DNA of 9,852 nucleotides from Bacteroidota bacterium. GTDB taxonomy: Bacteria; Bacteroidota; Bacteroidia; JAADEI01. The notes under the pieces are model-generated. The model was given only the letters and a program-made list of their open reading frames with translations. It did not search any database and was not told where the DNA came from. How positions within the stretch are numbered: position 1 is the first letter of the stretch; the number at the start of each line of letters is the position of its first letter. Location of the stretch: the NCBI GenBank assembly GCA_015490475.1, contig WFXT01000073.1, forward strand, positions 1-9,852. The letters are read 5' to 3'. Positions 7,582 through 9,852 of the stretch are shown here, piece after piece. A program made the position numbers and the translations under genes.

Positions 7582-9682
7582 TTTGATTTCCCCCAAAGGA
7601 TAGTTTATTATCATTATCATGCCTTCCAAACTCTTGAATAGGTATTTCCATATCGGAAACAAATCTACTTTTGGATTCTGAACATTCTACATTGTTAAGA
7701 TGATATATGTAGTCAGCATAATATGGCAACCTGCTAAACGTCAGAGTCAAAGTCTCCTTTGTCCTTGTTATTCCGACAAAACATACCCGTCTCTCTTCCT
7801 CAATATCATCTACACTTCCTTGTTCAATAACCCTATATCCTGGTATTATATCGTCACGCATCCCGATTAAATATACGTGCTTAAATTCTAATCCCTTAGC
7901 TCCATGAATAGTAAGCAAATGAACCTTATCTATTCTTCTGCCATCTTTTTCAGCCTTTAATAGTTCTTCTAGATAACTGCCATATAGAGCCAAAGCTGAA
8001 ACCACTTCAGGAAACTCAGGATAACTTCCGTAATACGAATGATGTAGATCAAAAATCTCATTAATCAGCATCCTCACATATTTCACGGCTTCCTCGGGAG
8101 CATGAATAAATTTAGCTATTTCTTCAATTATCTGGATTATGGCATTTGAAGTCATAAGTAACTCCACTTTTTGTCCTCCTAGCAACAGTTTAATGCCCCA
8201 CTTGTCAAGAAAGTTGAAAATCTGTTCACTTGTGGACATAGGTGTTCTGGTAAACATGAAATCAGGATCCTTAACAAACGGCTCATCATCTCCTCTCAAA
8301 ATAGACCTCATAAAATATTCGTCTAAGTCTTTCGGAGTAAGAACAGCGTCATCATCATGTTTCCTACCCAAAACATATGCTTCATAAATTTTATGCCACG
8401 ATAAGTTATCTTTAGGATTGATTATTACTTTTAAAGCACTTACAAGTGCATCTACGCTTTTTTCAATCAAGCTATCCTTTTTAATTTCAGGGAACAGCTT
8501 AACATATTGCACATTCAAATATGGAATAAATTTTTCTAATATATACCTATTACGCGCTATCACTGCAATGTCAGAACAGGCAACACCACTTTCCACTTTA
8601 GACTGGATGTCCCCAGCAACAAATCCAAATTCTTCCTCAGGGGAATTAAAACAATAGCAAACAACTGTTCCTGATTCTTCTTTGGCTGTTTCCAGATCAT
8701 AATCATAATACGATCCAATAGTAGATTTATTTAATAGATTATTCGCCATTCTAACCACATCTTTGCCAAGACGCTTAGTCTTTTTAAGATAAAAAACCTT
8801 AGGTTTAGTTTTAATCATATTAGGGACTAAATATCCCTCATAATTCGCTAAGTCTAATAAGTACTTATGAGTTGCATGGCGAAATGAATAGATGCTTTGT
8901 GCTGGATCACCAACAACCATAAAGGTTTCACTAAATTTGGCTAACTTTAAAAACAAAATGTGTTGCAATAAAGTAAAATCTTGATATTCGTCCACCAATA
9001 TATGCTTAAATCTATCTCCAAATTTCTTTTTGAAATCTTGTGAATCAATAGCATTATATACACTCACGAGCAATCCATCAAAATCAGTGGCATTACTGCT
9101 CTTCAATGCTCGTTCGTACAAGTCATATACTTTGGCAACTGTGGGCTGTAAATCATCTTTTTCATATACATAATAAGCATCTTCTGGTGGTAAGCATCTA
9201 CTTGTTTTGAATTCACTTATTTTCTTAATATACCTATCAATTACCTTTGGGTCAAGGTTTGTATTCCACTCACCTTGTAAGTATCTCAATATTATTGAAA
9301 CAAGTCTTTTCTGATCTCTATCATCGTATATTGAAAAATGACTGTCAAAACCAAAAGTTTTTGGAGATTGTTTAATTAAATTAACACAGAAGCTATGAAA
9401 AGTGGAAATCTGTATGTTCTCAACCATGCCTACATAACCCAATTGTTTCAATAAATTAATCACCTCACGTTTTAATCTGTTTGCTGCTCTGTTGGAAAAC
9501 GTTACAAGCACTATGTTATCCGGAGATACATTTCTACTTATTAAATATGCAAATCTAAATTTTAATATAGAAGTCTTTCCTGCACCTGGGCACGCAATTA
9601 CTACAGAAGAACCTGGATACTCAATTATTTCACGCATTTCTGGTTCTATAGTATCAAGCCACAGTGTCGGACCACCCAGCAT
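7556..9682 (-). CDS. UvrD/Rep-family superfamily 1A DNA helicase
   Basis: This 708-residue ATP-driven 3'-5' DNA helicase carries all core motifs in order: Walker A ACPGAGKT (30-37), Ia VTFSNRAANRLK (60-71), Ib STFHSFC (93-99), II LVDEYQD (229-235), III VVGDPAQSIYSFRHA (256-270), IV around R304, V TIHGAKGLEF (591-600) and VI EEERRVCFVGITRTKE (628-643). A UvrD-like SRF box lies at 672-674. Length matches UvrD/PcrA/Rep, and there is no RecB-type nuclease domain. The Q-motif Gln is replaced: IEPEMREII (12-20) aligns with the usual NPEQREAV, giving Met16. The aromatic residue normally before the motif IV Arg is Lys303. Such enzymes serve in excision repair, replication restart or plasmid and phage functions; several paralogues per genome are common, so I give no symbol. 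The 3' end overlaps porZ by 26 bases on the opposite strand. No Shine-Dalgarno site is evident at the start. Confidence 0.92.
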   Translation of the reverse strand: MLGGPTLWLDTIEPEMREIIEYPGSSVVIACPGAGKTSILKFRFAYLISRNVSPDNIVLVTFSNRAANRLKREVINLLKQLGYVGMVENIQISTFHSFCVNLIKQSPKTFGFDSHFSIYDDRDQKRLVSIILRYLQGEWNTNLDPKVIDRYIKKISEFKTSRCLPPEDAYYVYEKDDLQPTVAKVYDLYERALKSSNATDFDGLLVSVYNAIDSQDFKKKFGDRFKHILVDEYQDFTLLQHILFLKLAKFSETFMVVGDPAQSIYSFRHATHKYLLDLANYEGYLVPNMIKTKPKVFYLKKTKRLGKDVVRMANNLLNKSTIGSYYDYDLETAKEESGTVVCYCFNSPEEEFGFVAGDIQSKVESGVACSDIAVIARNRYILEKFIPYLNVQYVKLFPEIKKDSLIEKSVDALVSALKVIINPKDNLSWHKIYEAYVLGRKHDDDAVLTPKDLDEYFMRSILRGDDEPFVKDPDFMFTRTPMSTSEQIFNFLDKWGIKLLLGGQKVELLMTSNAIIQIIEEIAKFIHAPEEAVKYVRMLINEIFDLHHSYYGSYPEFPEVVSALALYGSYLEELLKAEKDGRRIDKVHLLTIHGAKGLEFKHVYLIGMRDDIIPGYRVIEQGSVDDIEEERRVCFVGITRTKETLTLTFSRLPYYADYIYHLNNVECSESKSRFVSDMEIPIQEFGRHDNDNKLSFGGNQITEPQQPS

Positions 9683-9772
9683 GAACAGCTCGTTTCAAAT
9701 TAAAACAAAATTTTTATTTAAAAAGTTCAAAAATCTCGTCTGCATCGCACTTCTAGACCCATGCATTACAGC

Positions 9773-9786
9773 TTAACTGGAGTTAA
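9773..9786. promoter_or_regulatory. Small palindrome TTAACTGGAGTTAA upstream of the helicase gene
   Basis: TTAACT and AGTTAA are perfect reverse complements around a GG centre, about 90 bases upstream of the helicase ATG. The size and symmetry would suit a dimeric repressor, but no second copy or overlapping promoter was recognised, so an operator role is only a possibility. Chance occurrence of a 6-base arm in a window this size is likely. Confidence 0.2.
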
Positions 9787-9832
9787 CGAACTATTGATAG
9801 GTTTTTTGTCGTAATTTTATGTAGTGGAAAAG

Positions 9833-9852
9833 CTGTCTCTTATACACATCTC
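9833..9852. other. Sequencing-library adapter remnant (Nextera/Tn5 mosaic end)
   Basis: The last 20 bases, CTGTCTCTTATACACATCTC, equal the reverse complement of the 19-base Tn5 mosaic end used in Nextera libraries plus the first base (C) of the adapter that follows it in one of the two arms. The match is full length, ends exactly at the contig edge and is in the orientation expected of read-through. It is therefore untrimmed adapter, not organism DNA, and genomic sequence probably ends at 9832. Confidence 0.95.

Noticed and set aside
7556..9682. Helicase as a RecB/AddA-type nuclease-helicase or part of a defence system
   Set aside because: The length and SRF tail fit UvrD/Rep, there is no nuclease domain, and no partner gene such as a Gabija-like OLD nuclease is next to it. 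The upstream neighbour is, however, beyond the contig end.
9696..9733. Bacteroidota-type promoter for the helicase (TTTTTG and TTAATTTG on the minus strand)
   Set aside because: The two boxes resemble the known elements, but the gap between them is 24 bases, longer than expected, and the second box has a mismatch. The region is so AT-rich that such words are expected.
9492..9776. Plus-strand frame opposite the helicase N-terminus
   Set aside because: It lies antisense to the Walker A and motif Ia coding region, whose conservation is explained by the helicase. The extra part past 9682 adds no protein-like sequence.
9833..9852. Tn5 mosaic end as evidence of a real transposon
   Set aside because: It sits exactly at the contig edge, includes the adapter base that follows the mosaic end in Nextera oligos, and has no transposase nearby. 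Library adapter explains it fully.

Overview
The window looks like a short metagenome or draft-genome contig from a member of the Bacteroidota or a close relative in the FCB group. The main reason is that three of its five genes belong to the type IX secretion system (T9SS), which is known essentially from that group. Base composition is moderately AT-rich, and clear Shine-Dalgarno sites are mostly absent, which also fits. The left edge cuts through a gene. The right edge ends in 20 bases identical to a Nextera/Tn5 library adapter, so both ends are probably true contig ends and the last 20 bases are not genomic.

Layout: (1) 2-241 (+), the C-terminal end of a probable outer-membrane beta-barrel protein. 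(2) 242-568, a gene-free gap between two convergent genes, holding a degenerate and a well-formed copy of an inverted-repeat element built on the words AACCACAG / CACAGAGT. (3) 569-1528 (-), a PorP/SprF-family outer-membrane protein. (4) 1574-5272 (+), PorU, the T9SS C25-type sortase, with its His/Cys dyad intact. (5) 5272-7581 (+), PorZ, overlapping the porU stop codon by one base. (6) 7556-9682 (-), a UvrD/Rep-type SF1A helicase whose 3' end overlaps the porZ 3' end by 26 bases. (7) 9683-9832, a short AT-rich leader region with a small palindrome. (8) 9833-9852, adapter.

PorU and PorZ are both parts of the T9SS attachment complex at the cell surface (with PorV and PorQ, not seen here). In that complex PorU removes the C-terminal signal of secreted cargo and joins the cargo to anionic lipopolysaccharide, and PorZ binds that lipopolysaccharide. 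Their overlapping order suggests coupled production. The divergent PorP/SprF gene lies only about 45 bases away, so the three may share a control region. The helicase is functionally unrelated and looks more AT-rich. I did not find convincing evidence of a new defence or mobile system. The points most worth a second look are the repeat element, the compact porP-porU-porZ cluster, the Gln-to-Met change in the helicase Q motif, and the adapter.
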